Source of the DNA: Alentia gelatinosa | Taxonomy: Eukaryota > Annelida > Polychaeta > Phyllodocida > Polynoidae | NCBI GenBank assembly: GCA_950022655.1 | Contig: OX465589.1 | Span: forward strand, 24,791,626-24,855,625 | Length of the DNA: 64,000 nucleotides | Direction: 5' to 3' | In this document: piece by piece, positions 42,433 to 53,022 of the stretch | Numbering within the stretch: the first letter of the stretch is position 1 | How the letters are laid out: the number at the start of each line of letters is the position of its first letter | The notes under the pieces: model-generated | What the model was told of the DNA's origin: nothing | Databases searched by the model: none | What the model saw: only the letters and a program-made list of their open reading frames with translations | Position numbers and translations under genes: made by a program

Positions 42433-45057
42433 ATGGCTGAGCAGAGCGCGGAAGGGACGGGCCTCCCCTCGGGGGAGGCACCCGCACCGCAGGACTCGGC
42501 TCCGGCTGAGACCCCTGCGAGTACGGGCTCAGGAGACAGTGCGTCTGTCGGCCTGGGCAGTGGTGATTCCCTCGGGGATTGCCGCAGCATTGACTCGGGT
42601 GCTCTGGACTCCAGTCCTGACGACACGCAGTCAGTGCAGTGTGGAGTGTCTAGCCCAGCGCCTTCGGGTGCCGAGGATGGACCCGGTCTGCCTAAGACCT
42701 CAGCTCCGGCTGAAAGCTCTGGGCGGACTGCCTCCATAAAAGGAGGGAAAGTTGACCTTTCCAAAGTGAAGAGCTCTGGGTACGGGCAGAAGTCAGTTTC
42801 GACTGCATCTGCCAAACCCAAGCCTAAGCCTAAGCCGGTGTTTACACCTACGAAGGCGCCGGGAAAGAAAGGAGATGTTCCGCGAGTGGAATTGACTCCC
42901 GTTGGCCGTGGCCGCGGGAAGTTGATCTGCAAACCGGATCCTCCTGCTCCCGGGGGTAGTTCATCGAGTCAGTGGGATCGATGGACCCGGGAGTTAAACT
43001 GTATCCCTGACCCAGACATGCACGCTATGGCCATGAAAGGGTTAGTGGATCCTTGGGTCGCTAGTCAGGGCCAGGAAAGTGTTGCGCCTGTGGCGTCCCC
43101 CTCGAGGGTAGATGCCCAGGCTGAGACTGCTCCAGCCCCTGCTACCGTCCAGACACCGCCCGCCGTGGCTGCGACTGCTATGGAGGTTGACTCAGCCCCT
43201 AGCAAGTCTACCACGGAGACAGTGGAGCCGGCTACTTCCTCGGAAGGAGCAGAGGCCGCTGTAGGGCATAAGAAGGAGAAGGTGAAGCTGGCTGCAAAGC
43301 CGGTCAGAACCTCCTCTATGGAGAAATCGGAGGCTGAGAAGCCTCTGACTAGCTCTCAGACCCGCCAGGGTATGCGCAAGACTTGCGCGGCCAGGGAGGC
43401 CGCTGCAGTGAAAGCTGTGGCAGCGAAAGCGGCCCGTGATGAGCGTTCCCACTCCGGAAAGTACTCTGTAAAAGGAGGAAAGGGTAAGGGAGTGGGGAAG
43501 TCCAGCAAAGGGACAGCCACTGCTAAAGGCAAAGGATCCTCGGATCCTAAACCTAGCGGCAGTGGAGAGGCGAAGGGAGTCGGGTCTTCGGGCTCGGAAA
43601 AACCCGCGTCCATGTCAGCTGGGCCTCCCGAGAGAGGATCACCACATGAATCAGACACCGAGTCTGACTCCGCTGTGGTGGATGATTGCGGTCGAGTAGG
43701 AGACTGGGGCGAGATCATGGATCTTGAAGATGCTAAGCGTCTTGTCCGGGATCCTCACTCAGATAGCAGTGATGACGCCGGTGAATTCGTTCCCGGCGCC
43801 AAGCGCAAGGTAGCCTGCAAGCTGCCTAGCTGTCTGGTGTCTGGAGGACCTCCGCGTTGGAGACCGCCATTGGATACCGGAACCGGTAGATGATGATGGC
43901 GTGTCGGACGACGAGGAGTGGTTACAAGACCAAGGCTCCGCTAACGCGTGGTACGTTGCCCGCGTGCACGGAGTCAAGTCGTCTTCGTACCAGAAGTACT
44001 CGATCCTCCAGAAACAGAAGATCGACTTTGCCTTTCGGCAGTTTACTGCTAATGGGCATTGTGTCTTCCAGGGCTGCCAAGGTGGAGATGTGAAAACGTC
44101 TCCTACCTACGCAACTGGAAGGTTGTATGCACGGCATCTCGTAGAGATGCATTTGACCAGAACCCGTGGTTCCGCTGTCACGGTTCAAGGGGCTCGGGAG
44201 ACTCAGGGTCGTCCCGCCGGTCTTGGTTGATTCGTCACATGTTAGACGAACACGGGATCGGAGCGGTCCGCGGTAGGGAGAAAACCACGCGGCTTTTCAA
44301 TAAGTTCGTAGGTTTGGCTTCCGAAGCAAATATCAAAGGTGGAGAGCCTGCGCGCAAAGCTACGGACGGTAAGTATGCCGTGTCCTGGAAGCGGAATCGT
44401 GACTTCGGTTCGAATCTGCACATAGGCTCGGCAGACTGGGATCGCATGACCGCAATGCGAAAAACCGCCCGTGGAAGCAGCCATAAGGGATCCCGGAGTG
44501 TAGACTCCGCGAGTCATCGTCCGGCTGCTAAGAAGACCAAGAGCTCGTCTAAGTCAAGTGACTCAGACGACGACTCGAGGTCGAGCCGGTCAGGGCGAAG
44601 CCAGACACCGGGCTCTGTAACTTTGGGGGATGTTCTACGTTCCTCAAAGACGGGCCCAGCTAAGGAAAAGCCTGGCTGGAAGGGGTCGAGTGCGCCTAAA
44701 GGGGAGAAATCTTCTGAGGGTTCCGCAAAGACAGCTGCTGGTTCTCGCCCAAAAGAGACGAACGTGGTCCCCAAACCTGACGAGGAAAGAGGCGCGGTAG
44801 GTGGCGCGGAAGAGGAGTTCCCTTCTCTGCCCCTACCTCAATGCCCTGCTCCTAAGGTAGCGTCCCAGCCTAAACCTTCCCACGAGGAAGAAGTAAGGCC
44901 TGGACGCCATGGGGAACAGATTGATGTGTACTCCAGCGATCAAAAGCTGACACTGGCTACCGTAGCTAAGACAGATTGGTGCCCGTATCACATGCAGACC
45001 TACTTGAAGCGAGTAGATGATCAGTCTATCATCAACTCGATGGTAGCCCCGTTGTAG
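42433..45057 (+). pseudogene. ORF3: low-complexity protein with C2H2-like fingers, env position
   Basis: Starts ATG at 42433 (MAEQSAEGTGLPSGEAPAPQ; an in-frame upstream ATG at 42289 lies before the TATA). The first 487 codons are Ser/Ala/Pro/Gly/Lys-rich with mixed charge and no membrane segment. Near 43870 reading moves to another frame starting PVDDDGVSDDEEWLQDQG, and near 44150 it returns. Finger 1 is C.FQGC at 44060 with RHLVEMH to 44152. Finger 2 has one Cys (WFRCHG, 44176) and RHMLDEH to 44253, with Asn where the other Cys should be. A Ser/Lys-rich tail follows to 45055 (LKRVDDQSIINSMVAPL). A third frame, open on to 45244, has DWTCVWFRGECRDC and may be its true end. I do not recognise the family. 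A nucleic-acid-binding role is an inference from fingers and basic tracts. Confidence 0.7.
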
Positions 45058-45244
45058 GGCCCCATTGCGATACACTCCGGCCTGTGGATACTTTCCACGA
45101 CTGGACGTGTGTCTGGTTCCGCGGAGAGTGCAGAGACTGTGTGGGGACTAGGACCCGGCTTCGGCAAGTGGTCTTTGTTCCCTATAGAGTGATCGACGCT
45201 GGACTCGCTTGGTCTTTTGCCAGTGAGGGAAGTGTCGATCACTA
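45058..45244 (+). pseudogene. Possible C-terminal continuation of ORF3
   Basis: After the TAG at 45055 a neighbouring frame runs open to TAG at 45242. It reads DWTCVWFRGECRDCVGTR and then RQVVFVPYRVIDAGLAWSFA. It has a Cys cluster and a composition unlike chance frames. It may be joined to ORF3 by a one-base indel near 45050. Support is composition and position only. Confidence 0.35.
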
Positions 45245-46046
45245 GACGGATAGGGGTTGGGGCCTTCACTGGTTCCTACAACTCCTATCCGGGAGATGAG
45301 TTGAACGTGCCACGCCAAAAAGGACGCTGATACCAACTTTTACGGAGATGGGAACTCCTACACGGAGAAGAAAAGAACGTTCTATCTTTTTCTTTCTCCC
45401 TTATATACACCATATTTCTCTTCACTGCATCAGAAGAATTACCCGCGGGACGGGCCTTTCTGATGTTGACAAGGTGGGGGGGGGGGGGGGTTCGTGGAAT
45501 TGCTCCCTCTAACTACGCTGGAGCTGTACCAGGAAGACAGTTGGAAGCCTGGCGCCCGGAAGCAGGGGGCTGGACCGAGTAGATCTCCACGCTGAAGGGT
45601 CTGCCGGGCTCGACACTTACTACATTATCCCTGGCTTACAACTCCGGAACAGTGGGAGGCGGGGTGCTCGCTGGTCTGGGCTGACCCCTTGTAGGTCTGG
45701 ACTGGTGAGTCTTCCCCGCCGGATACTCAAGGAAGCCAGGGAGTAAGACGGGTGATATTGTTACGCTTTTTACTATTTATCATGGTGGTAGCGAGGCTGC
45801 TCCATTTTCTAAATACTTTATCACCCTTATGTCTTCCTTTTTCAGCACTTAAAACGTGTATTTTTATAATTTCCCATCTCAAAAATTTTATATATACTGG
45901 TATCAGTGAAATATTCTTTGTGAACGATGAAAGGTTAGACACATTCCCAGAACTGCTCGACTTAAGTTATTAACTTTTTCTGGAAGTCCCTTTGCAACAG
46001 AATGGTTGCCGTTTCCCCCCCCCCCCCCCCCCCCCCCCCCCCCGTA
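45245..46046 (+). other. 3' untranslated region of the Gypsy element
   Basis: No convincing coding frame. It contains a run of 15 G (45476-45490) and a run of 29 C (46015-46043). Confidence 0.6.
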
Positions 46047-46063
46047 AAAGCTGGGAGGGGTAA
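46047..46063 (+). promoter_or_regulatory. Polypurine tract
   Basis: AAAGCTGGGAGGGGTAA directly precedes the 3' LTR. It is the expected primer for plus-strand cDNA synthesis. Confidence 0.8.
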
Positions 46064-46616
46064 TGTAGGGGTCAGGGTAGGCGTGCAGTGTCTGTTTTAC
46101 TTTACGCTAGGTGGCCTGAAGACCGATCCCTGCTGTGCGGTAAAGCCAGCGGACCCGCGGTATGCAAATGCTACGGGTTCGCCTGCATTACGTAACTCAA
46201 CCAATATATAAGGTTGAGTCCACAGCGGGTCGACAGGACTTCTCACTGTTCCTCCGCATAGAGTGAACGCCTGGAGCCTCACGTGTTGGTTAGGTTGTGT
46301 TGATACACCTTTCAACGTAGAAGAGACCAGATCTCTTCCCGCGCTAGTTGGTGCCCCGTAGCACCAATGATTGTACTTGCAGTTCATACCGTAATAAAAG
46401 ATCGGTAACTGAAATAGTCCAGAGTCTGGTTTTCTGTTCGAGGATAAGCGGTGGTTGGTAGACTCTGGGTCTCCCTACCATTTCCAGTGGGTAAAACCGA
46501 ACCCACCTGTATTGGCACGGTAAGTACAGGGTAGCGACTAGTCTCGGAACCTCTGGTCGACTGACGATCGCGGAAAGTGGTCACACACTTTCAGCGACTA
46601 GCGGGCAACCGCTACA
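46064..46616 (+). repeat. 3' LTR (553 bp)
   Basis: Matches 34907-35457 with about 20 substitutions and a 2-bp insertion next to the TATA box (ATATAAGGTTGAG against ATATAAGTGAG). It ends GCTACA, followed by the ACTA target duplication. Confidence 0.93.
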
Positions 46617-46641
46617 ACTATCCTTTACCTCGAATAGTAAT

Positions 46642-46795
46642 TATAGAGAACGTCCTGACCATGCCATACATGCTACAAAACGAGATGAACATTAACGGGG
46701 AATACGGAACGAGGCGTTTACGCCAAGTTCCGTATTCACCGTTTATGTTCATCAAGTTTTGTAGCATGTACGAGCATGGTGGGACGTTCTATATT
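46642..46795. repeat. Hairpin with ~70-bp arms
   Basis: TATAGA.AACGTCC at the left pairs with GGGACGTTCTATA at the right. CATGCTACAAAAC pairs with GTTTTGTAGCATG. GGAATACGGAAC pairs with GTTCCGTATTC. It lies 26 bp beyond the Gypsy element. It is probably a small foldback element. Confidence 0.8.
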
Positions 46796-46890
46796 TATTA
46801 TATACCCGTAAATGTTGAAATTTAACAAGAACTTACTGTAAATACAATAATTATGACGAATTCATAAATCCACCGATAGCGCAAAGTCGT

Positions 46891-46924
46891 CAGTACACTC
46901 TTATACGGGTATAAGAGTGTACTG
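46891..46924. repeat. Perfect 34-bp palindrome, 2-base loop
   Basis: CAGTACACTCTTATAC and its exact complement GTATAAGAGTGTACTG, separated by GG. Confidence 0.95.
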
Positions 46925-46926
46925 TT

Positions 46927-47020
46927 CAACGTGTTCAGTATACATAGCAACGTGTGTCAACGTGTTCAGTATACATAGCAACGTGCGTTGAACGTGTTCA
47001 GTACACTGCTATGCGGAACC
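46927..47020 (+). repeat. Three 31-bp tandem units
   Basis: CAACGTGTTCAGTATACATA begins at 46927 and 46958. A third partial copy starts near 46989 (GAACGTGTTCAGTACAC). The units share GTACAC/GTATAC words with the adjacent palindrome. Confidence 0.8.
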
Positions 47021-48397
47021 CGATGCAGTATAATATTTATACATTATACGGCGAAACGGTGCGTATTTACGATATATACGTCATGGGTATATAATAATAC
47101 ACTTATTACTTCATACAAATGCGGTATATGTAACCGATACGATTAACTCTTTGACAGCCGATGAAAACCAGCCGAGAGGCTGACGGTTTGTCAGTTTATT
47201 GGAAAAACCGAAAATGTACATTGATAAACTCATGTATCGATTGAAGAAAAAATTTGTCCAATAAAAATTGATTAAAAAAAAATATTAAAAAATCGCGCAG
47301 TGTCTTCCACGTTTGCCTTCCTGTATCGTGTGCGAATTGCGTTGTTCCACCACAAAAACAAACCCGATCTCGAGGCCTCCTTGTGTGCCAACAAGCAGTA
47401 TGTATAAGAAACTTAGTGTATGGATATTTCCACATGTATTATATGTAGTTAAATTCATTTCTCGGGTTTGCCTGTGTGTTACCTTCCCTTTGAGGGCGTG
47501 GGATTAAGGACAGTGGAAAAAAACATGTATTTCCACATATATGTCAATTGAAAAGAAAAAAATTCACTGAAAACGCGACACTGATCCCGCCAGATCACCA
47601 TACGCACACAGTAGAAAGAACTTGACTTTAATATATGTCAATTAACTATCACACAATTTGACTCTCCCATCTATATCATGCACTATCACATTCTATTTCT
47701 TTTTTTTTGACAACTTTCATTATTTGTCTCTTTCGTTCTCTTTCTTTTTTTCTTTCTTGGTAGCAAATGTTTATTTCTCTATCAATACATGTTTTATCAC
47801 TCTGCTCCAAACATATATCTCAAAGGTTTTCATACAATAGCAATACATCCATACATTCATTCTGTGGTATGTACATGCTCCCAATATTTGTTGGGTGTTT
47901 TTTTAATAATATAGTATAGCAGGGAGACATCCCCTAAGATTTTCCTAACTAGCTTCCTTTCTAGAGGTGATTTGCCCCCCATTTTATGGTCTGTCTACTT
48001 TATCTTTCGTTCTTGGTTTCACATAATCCGATTATAAATAGAGTATGTGGTCAGCAATGTGTCGCTGGTTTCCAACAGTACTCTTAAACCTTACATGAAT
48101 TTGTTGTCAATAAAACAAAACATAATCAAAGATGCAACCAGAACAATGCGCTCAGTTAAATAATCGGAAAAGCTATTAGATTCTATCATAACATTTTTCA
48201 TCGGATTTTTAACTCCTTAACTGTTGGGAGTGGATATTAGTATTATATATAGGTGGTAGTGAATTATATGTAGACGCATTCAAGTACATGTATTCCGTGT
48301 GTATTTCCAAACTCACACCTACCTTTTATCCCTTTCTACGGCACTTGGGTTACTCCTAGCGGCCACCCCCACAGTCTCCCACATTCTGACAAAGAAT
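47021..48397. other. Gene-free A+T-rich stretch
   Basis: Poly-T and pyrimidine-rich blocks around 47697-47760. No supported coding region. Confidence 0.45.
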
Positions 48398-48399
48398 TA

Positions 48400-50274
48400 C
48401 AGTAAAGCCCCGCTTAAGTGGACACCCTAAGTACTGAGCAAATTGTCGCCTTAAGCGGGGTGACTCCTTAAGTGGGTTTTTGTGTCTGTCGTGTTCTTTT
48501 TTTAAAACTTTTATTTAGACTGCTAGCACTCAGCAGTACTACAAAGCTGGTTTCCATGTACAAGCAGTATCACATGCTTCAATCATTCCTGGATTTGGTT
48601 TCATTTATTATGTAGTCGAGAAAGTACGACCATAAAGCGGCTATAAAGCTGGCGCTAGCCCTGGCCTGGCACCTTGTGGTCGCCTGTTGGTAGTTGGCAA
48701 CAGATGCCAGCTCAATTTGCGTGTTGGCGGCGATAATCTGCTTGGTGGAACAGCTCTTAATGTCAAAAAACTTCACAGCCGGTGCATCCACCACCGGCCC
48801 ATCGCCTTGTCTCCAAACCCCGTCACAGGCCAGAACTGGCTGACCTGTTCATGGTCACCGAATGCCGGCCGGGGCCAAGAACCCATTTTGAAGCTGTTCC
48901 ACCAACCTAGGACCAAGCAAAATGAAGCAGGCTGGCCGGGCGGCTGGGTGTTATGAGCACAAACTTGTAGAATGCCTCCCACAAAGCACCCCCGGCAGAA
49001 TACCGTTTCATTTTATTTCTAGCGCCGGCCAGCTGGCCATCCGGGGTGCCGAGAGTGCTCCCGAGAGCAATGCCCGGGATCCGCGTTGACCAATTTAAAC
49101 ACGGCGGCACAGTGCTCTGCTCGATACGGGACTTCCGCAGATCCAGAGAGGCATAGTGTATGGAGAATCGCTCGGCCATCGCCTATCAGATAAACGGGGA
49201 ACTCGGCTCGCCCGTTAGTGCGGCAAATGTCCACAAGATGTCAACAGCAAACCCGCTGCATGTGTATTGCCGTGCTGGGGCTGCCGGCCACAGCACTTGG
49301 TGGAACTGCTCTCGGGTCACCCACCGGGCAGTGTGTGTGCGCCAGTGTGGAGGGTGAAAACCCGCCTGCTGAGAGCCTTTTAGGTGGAATAGCCGACTAA
49401 TATATTTACAGGAAGTGGATATCATTTTAAACATTACAATTGGAAAAATAACAAGTACATGATATATGTCCTTCTATTTCAGTTTTTAAAAGTTTTTACA
49501 GGATGTTTCCTATTAGCACAATCTTTAACTGTATCTTCTTAGCTTAGTAGATTACATATTTGTGGTTGAAGATTATTCCACAGCTGAGGTCCATAATAAT
49601 TAAAAGAATTTTGATGAAACATACATTTTGGTAGATTTTGTTTCATGATAATTGCACTACTGGATCTCGTTTTTCTTTCTCCTGTTTCATGTGATGACAC
49701 ATCTCCACATTTTTTGTACATATAACAGTTAATATGGAATCTCTTCTATCAGTCAGGAAGGATAACTGAGCGCTATAGTAAAATATAACTTCAAAGCCTC
49801 ATCTCTCACCATGGGCCGCCCAGGGCAGCTAGAGATGCGATGAATTAAGCACAATCAACAAACCTGCCCATGAACGCTATCACACCTAGACTGTGAACGC
49901 TGGGTGTGTTTACAGGAGTGTTGTCCTTTTGACAGATGAAATTGCTGGAACAAACGAGGGTATCTCAGTATCTGTGAGTGTCGCCAAGCTGCAACAACTG
50001 TCTGGCCAACACACACACACACCATGGACAGGCAAAGGCGATAATCTGGAGAGGTGTCCCCACACTGTCCTGACAGATTTGATAAGGTATCCCTCAAAAG
50101 TGCCGGTACCGAAATAACTGCCCCTTTAAGCTAGGTGGCCCCTTCAGTGAGGTGGCCCCTTAAGCGGGGTTAAAATAAAATCCTAATAGAGGACAAAATT
50201 TAGTTCCAAGCAAATTAGCCCCTTAAGCGGAGTGTCTCCCTTAAGCGGGGTGTCCCGTAAGCGGGGTTTTACTG
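48400..50274. mobile_element. pogo/Tigger-like inverted-repeat element, TA duplication
   Basis: CAGTAAAGCCCCGCTTAAG at 48400 is the inverse of the end at 50274 (TAAGCGGGGTTTTACTG). TA lies on both sides (48398-48399, 50275-50276). Terminal motifs GTGGACACCC, GCCTTAAGCGGGGTG and CCTTAAGC(G)GGGTG repeat inward at both ends. The CAGT(A/G).AACCCC start and TA duplication fit the pogo/Tigger group. I see no DDD/DDE transposase in any frame, so it is non-autonomous or decayed. The interior carries smaller GGTGGAACAGC / GCTGTTCCACC pairs (about 48744-48905). Confidence 0.8.
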
Positions 50275-50801
50275 TAACTCTTCCATCTTGTGCAATTTGT
50301 TAGCAAAATTGGAAATTTTAATTTACGCCACATAGAATCGGCCCTGAAGTACGGCAGCTCAAGACCAAGGGTGACAACTCAAAACATCCTTGTATATACA
50401 GCTTTTTGTAGCACACGATGTGATCTTCATATAGATCGTGAACCAAAAACGGTCTGGTGGAACAACTGCTTTGCCTTGTCCGATTTAGCACAACCTATCA
50501 CGATCTATCGCGGCAAATTCGCGGAGGTGCTGCACTGCAGCCGATCGTGTGGAGATTGGTTGGCGATCATTTGGTCGCTGGCCGCTCGGCACCTAGTCAC
50601 CGATAGTGAGAGCTGCAGTGGAGCTACGGTCGGCGCTCAAAATCCTAGCGGCCCCCATGTTCTCTTCATGGTCGCGCATGAGGCAAGAACAATCGGAGAA
50701 CGGGTGGATATTGGGTGAAGATTGTTCGGAGACCAACAATTGGCACAAGACAACCAAATCGTGGTAGATCTTGTGTGCTGGTGGATCACCCAATTAAGTC
50801 T

Positions 50802-51134
50802 AAGTCTTTCTTGCTTATACCATTTTTTCCATTGGTTTAGAGACACCAACCCTTTGAGCAAATTGTCGCCTTAAGCGGGGTGACTCCTTAAGTGGGTTTT
50901 TGTGTCTGTCATGTTCTTTTTTTTAAACATTTATTTAGACTGATAGCACTCCGCAGTACTACAGAGCTGGTTTCCATGTACGAGCAGTATCACATGTTTC
51001 AATCATTCCTGGATTTGGTTTAATTGATTATGTAGTTGAGAAAGTACGACCATAAAGCGGCTATAAAGCTGTGCTAGCAAGTCTTTCTTGCTTATACCAT
51101 TTTTTCTATTGGTATGGAGACACCAACCCTTTGA
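50802..51134 (+). repeat. 56-bp direct repeats flanking the pogo fragment
   Basis: AAGTCTTTCTTGCTTATACC starts at 50802 and again at 51079. Each copy runs to ACACCAACCCTTTGA (50858, 51134) with a few differences. The fragment lies precisely between them. Confidence 0.8.
50859..51078 (+). repeat. Second copy of the left part of the pogo-like element
   Basis: About 220 bp matches 48439-48657, including GCAAATTGTCGCCTTAAGCG, TTTGTGTCTGTC(G/A)TGTTCTT and GAAAGTACGACCATAAAGCG. It lacks both ends and is flanked by ~56-bp direct repeats. Confidence 0.8.
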
Positions 51135-51571
51135 TCAGGTTCTTAGTGGAGGCATGGTGACATTGATAAGGCGACCATATTGCTTATCTCATAAATAGCA
51201 AGTCTACTCACACAGGAGAATCCCTGGTCGATTATGAGCAAGTAGTCAGGGGAAAATGCGACTCATTAGGAGCGCAAGGTTTTGGCTACAGGGATTGTTT
51301 TCTGTCAGAAAAATATCTTAATCACGAGTCTAAATTCACGAAGGAGTTGACAGACAGGGAGAAAATGTGGGGTGGGAAGATGGGGTATGCTGAAAGTTTA
51401 GGTCCATGGGTTTCTCGTTGGAAACTGTTACTACAAGCATGAGTGTGCCCAATGCAATGCGTCTCATTCAGGATTAAACTGCAAGAAACCAAATATGGAA
51501 AATAAAAATAAATCGGATGAAGCTTGAGGACAACAATATATATCTCGATATGTGCAGTTCAGGTTATTCTG

Positions 51572-52832
51572 GGCCCTGTTTTTTAATCACGACCATTGTG
51601 AGGCCTGGAAGGCCCAAGACCAACCAGCGATTTCACGACAGTTTGGACGACAAAAGATGGCCGGTGTGCTATAGACGGTGTCGTAGTGCGCCACGGGAGA
51701 TCGCCGCTAAAAGTGTCGGCCGTTACGACAAGTATAGAATTGTCTTAGGTTCTATCGAAGAACCAAGGAGCCGTTTCAGTGATATCGGCGGATTGGATAA
51801 GCCGGTCTTCTTCTTATTTGGGGTGATTATAGGTTTTATGTTCCCCGAACTCATGTTAAAGTTTCATGGCTTAATGGTGAAAATTGGCGATAACGGGACA
51901 TACTACAGTCTATCTGACAAGTCCACTGCGATTCACACTGCCCCGCTCGATCTACCTAGGGGACACTTTTGTGGAGCGACACAGTGTATCGCTGCTGTTG
52001 ATACTGCAATTCCGATACACTGGCCACAAGAGCAGCATTTGCTAAAACGAAATTCAATTGTTACGGGCGACATGTTTTGGCTGTCAGTGTACTATAGCCG
52101 TGATTGTTTAGGGGGTCGGGTAATTATCGCCGCTCTAAGAGACTTAGGGTGGTCTGAGGTGTGCTATAGTCACGACAAATGTAAGGTCACGTGGGTAAAT
52201 TTGTCTCCCAAACTGTCGTAGTCCTAAGACATCTATGGACATGTCGTACCGATACGGAAATTCACTTCCCGTAAGAATTAAGCGATGAAATTTTAACACG
52301 AGTAAGGCATATGTTTAACCTATAATCGTGCCAAATATGAAGAAGATCGGATACAAACATCTGCTCTGGTGGCCAGTGTACTCTTCTGTCAAGGTCGCCA
52401 CATAAATTAGCGGAGGCGTGCTCTGATGGTCTGGGTCATGGGAGATAGACACTGGCCACCAGAGCAGATGTTTGCTATGACGAAATTCAAACATGAATAA
52501 CGGCTGACTGGTATGGCTGACCGTCTTCATATTTAATAAGATTATGGGTTGTATGTAGCCATTACTCGTGTTAAAAGTTCATCGCTAAATTCGTACCGGA
52601 AGCCCTCTATATATGCACAGTGAGTTAGACTTGCACTGTCTAAGTTTGATAGAACCTAAGACAGTTCTATACTTGTCGTGAAGGCCGACACATTTAGTGG
52701 CGATCTCCCATGGCGCACTGCGACACTGTCTATAGAACGCCGGCCATGTTTTGTCGTCCAAACTGTTGTGATATCGCTGGTAGGTCTTGGGGCTTCCTGG
52801 GCTCACAATGGTCGTGACTAAAAAACAGGGCC
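51572..52832. mobile_element. Foldback family A, complete 1.26-kb copy
   Basis: Begins GGCCCTGTTTTTTAATCACG after CTG (51569-51571) and ends CGTGACTAAAAAACAGGGCC before CAG (52833-52835). Long inner arms also pair (GACGACAAAAGATGGCCGG with CCGGCCATGTTTTGTCGTC). A core inverted pair, CTCTGGTGGCCAGTGT and ACACTGGCCACCAGAG, flanks a spacer at about 52365-52465. The 234-codon frame that starts just outside it (51517) has no protein motif and follows the repeat, so I do not call it a gene. Confidence 0.8.
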
Positions 52833-52867
52833 CAGAAGCAGAACTGGTATGTGGTAATAGGACAATT

Positions 52868-53019
52868 ATAGAAGCTACGACAGTTACGATCTCTTATGGT
52901 GTGCTATGACATTGTCTATAGCACACCAGCCATCTTTTGTCTTAGAAATATGTCATAGAATGGCTCCACAATCTTAGGCTTAAGACACTCACGAATGTTG
53001 TGACTAAAAAAACAGGGCC
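52868..53019. mobile_element. Foldback family A, right-end fragment
   Basis: Contains GATCTCTTATGGTGTGCTAT, TTTTGTCTTAGAAATATG and GACTAAAAAAACAGGGCC, ending before CAG (53020-53022). It starts 36 bp after the complete copy, in the same orientation as that copy's right end. Confidence 0.7.
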
Positions 53020-53022
53020 CAG

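Larger units (their letters stand above)
34907..46616 (+). mobile_element. 11.7-kb Ty3/Gypsy retrotransposon with extra 3' gene
   Basis: The element is bounded by two ~552-bp LTRs (TGTAGGGG...CGCTACA). It is flanked by the 4-bp repeat ACTA (34903-34906, 46617-46620). The order is 5' LTR, primer-binding site, Gag with CCHC knuckle, protease, RT, RNase H, integrase with GPY/F region, then a third coding region, polypurine tract and 3' LTR. Protease-RT-RNase H-integrase order and the GPY/F block place it in Ty3/Gypsy. The LTRs differ by about 20 substitutions and one 2-bp indel by eye, so the insertion is moderately old. Stops and frameshifts break gag, pol and ORF3, and a satellite interrupts pol. 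The size is large for Gypsy because of the third gene (~2.8 kb) and the satellite (1.4 kb). Confidence 0.93.

Noticed and set aside
42339..42932. 197-codon minus-strand frame opposite ORF3
   Set aside because: A shadow of the GC-rich, low-complexity ORF3 on the other strand.
48400..50274. Transposase gene in the pogo-like element
   Set aside because: No helix-turn-helix or DDD/DDE signature was found in any frame. The frames around 48900-49250 have no family resemblance.
50290..50718. 142-codon frame after the pogo-like element
   Set aside because: No domain, no flanking exon signals. The DNA contains GGTGGAACAAC-type words of repeat families.
51517..52221. 234-codon open frame on the plus strand
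   Set aside because: It runs through the inverted arms of a foldback element, has no recognised motif and is not preserved in the other copies of the family.
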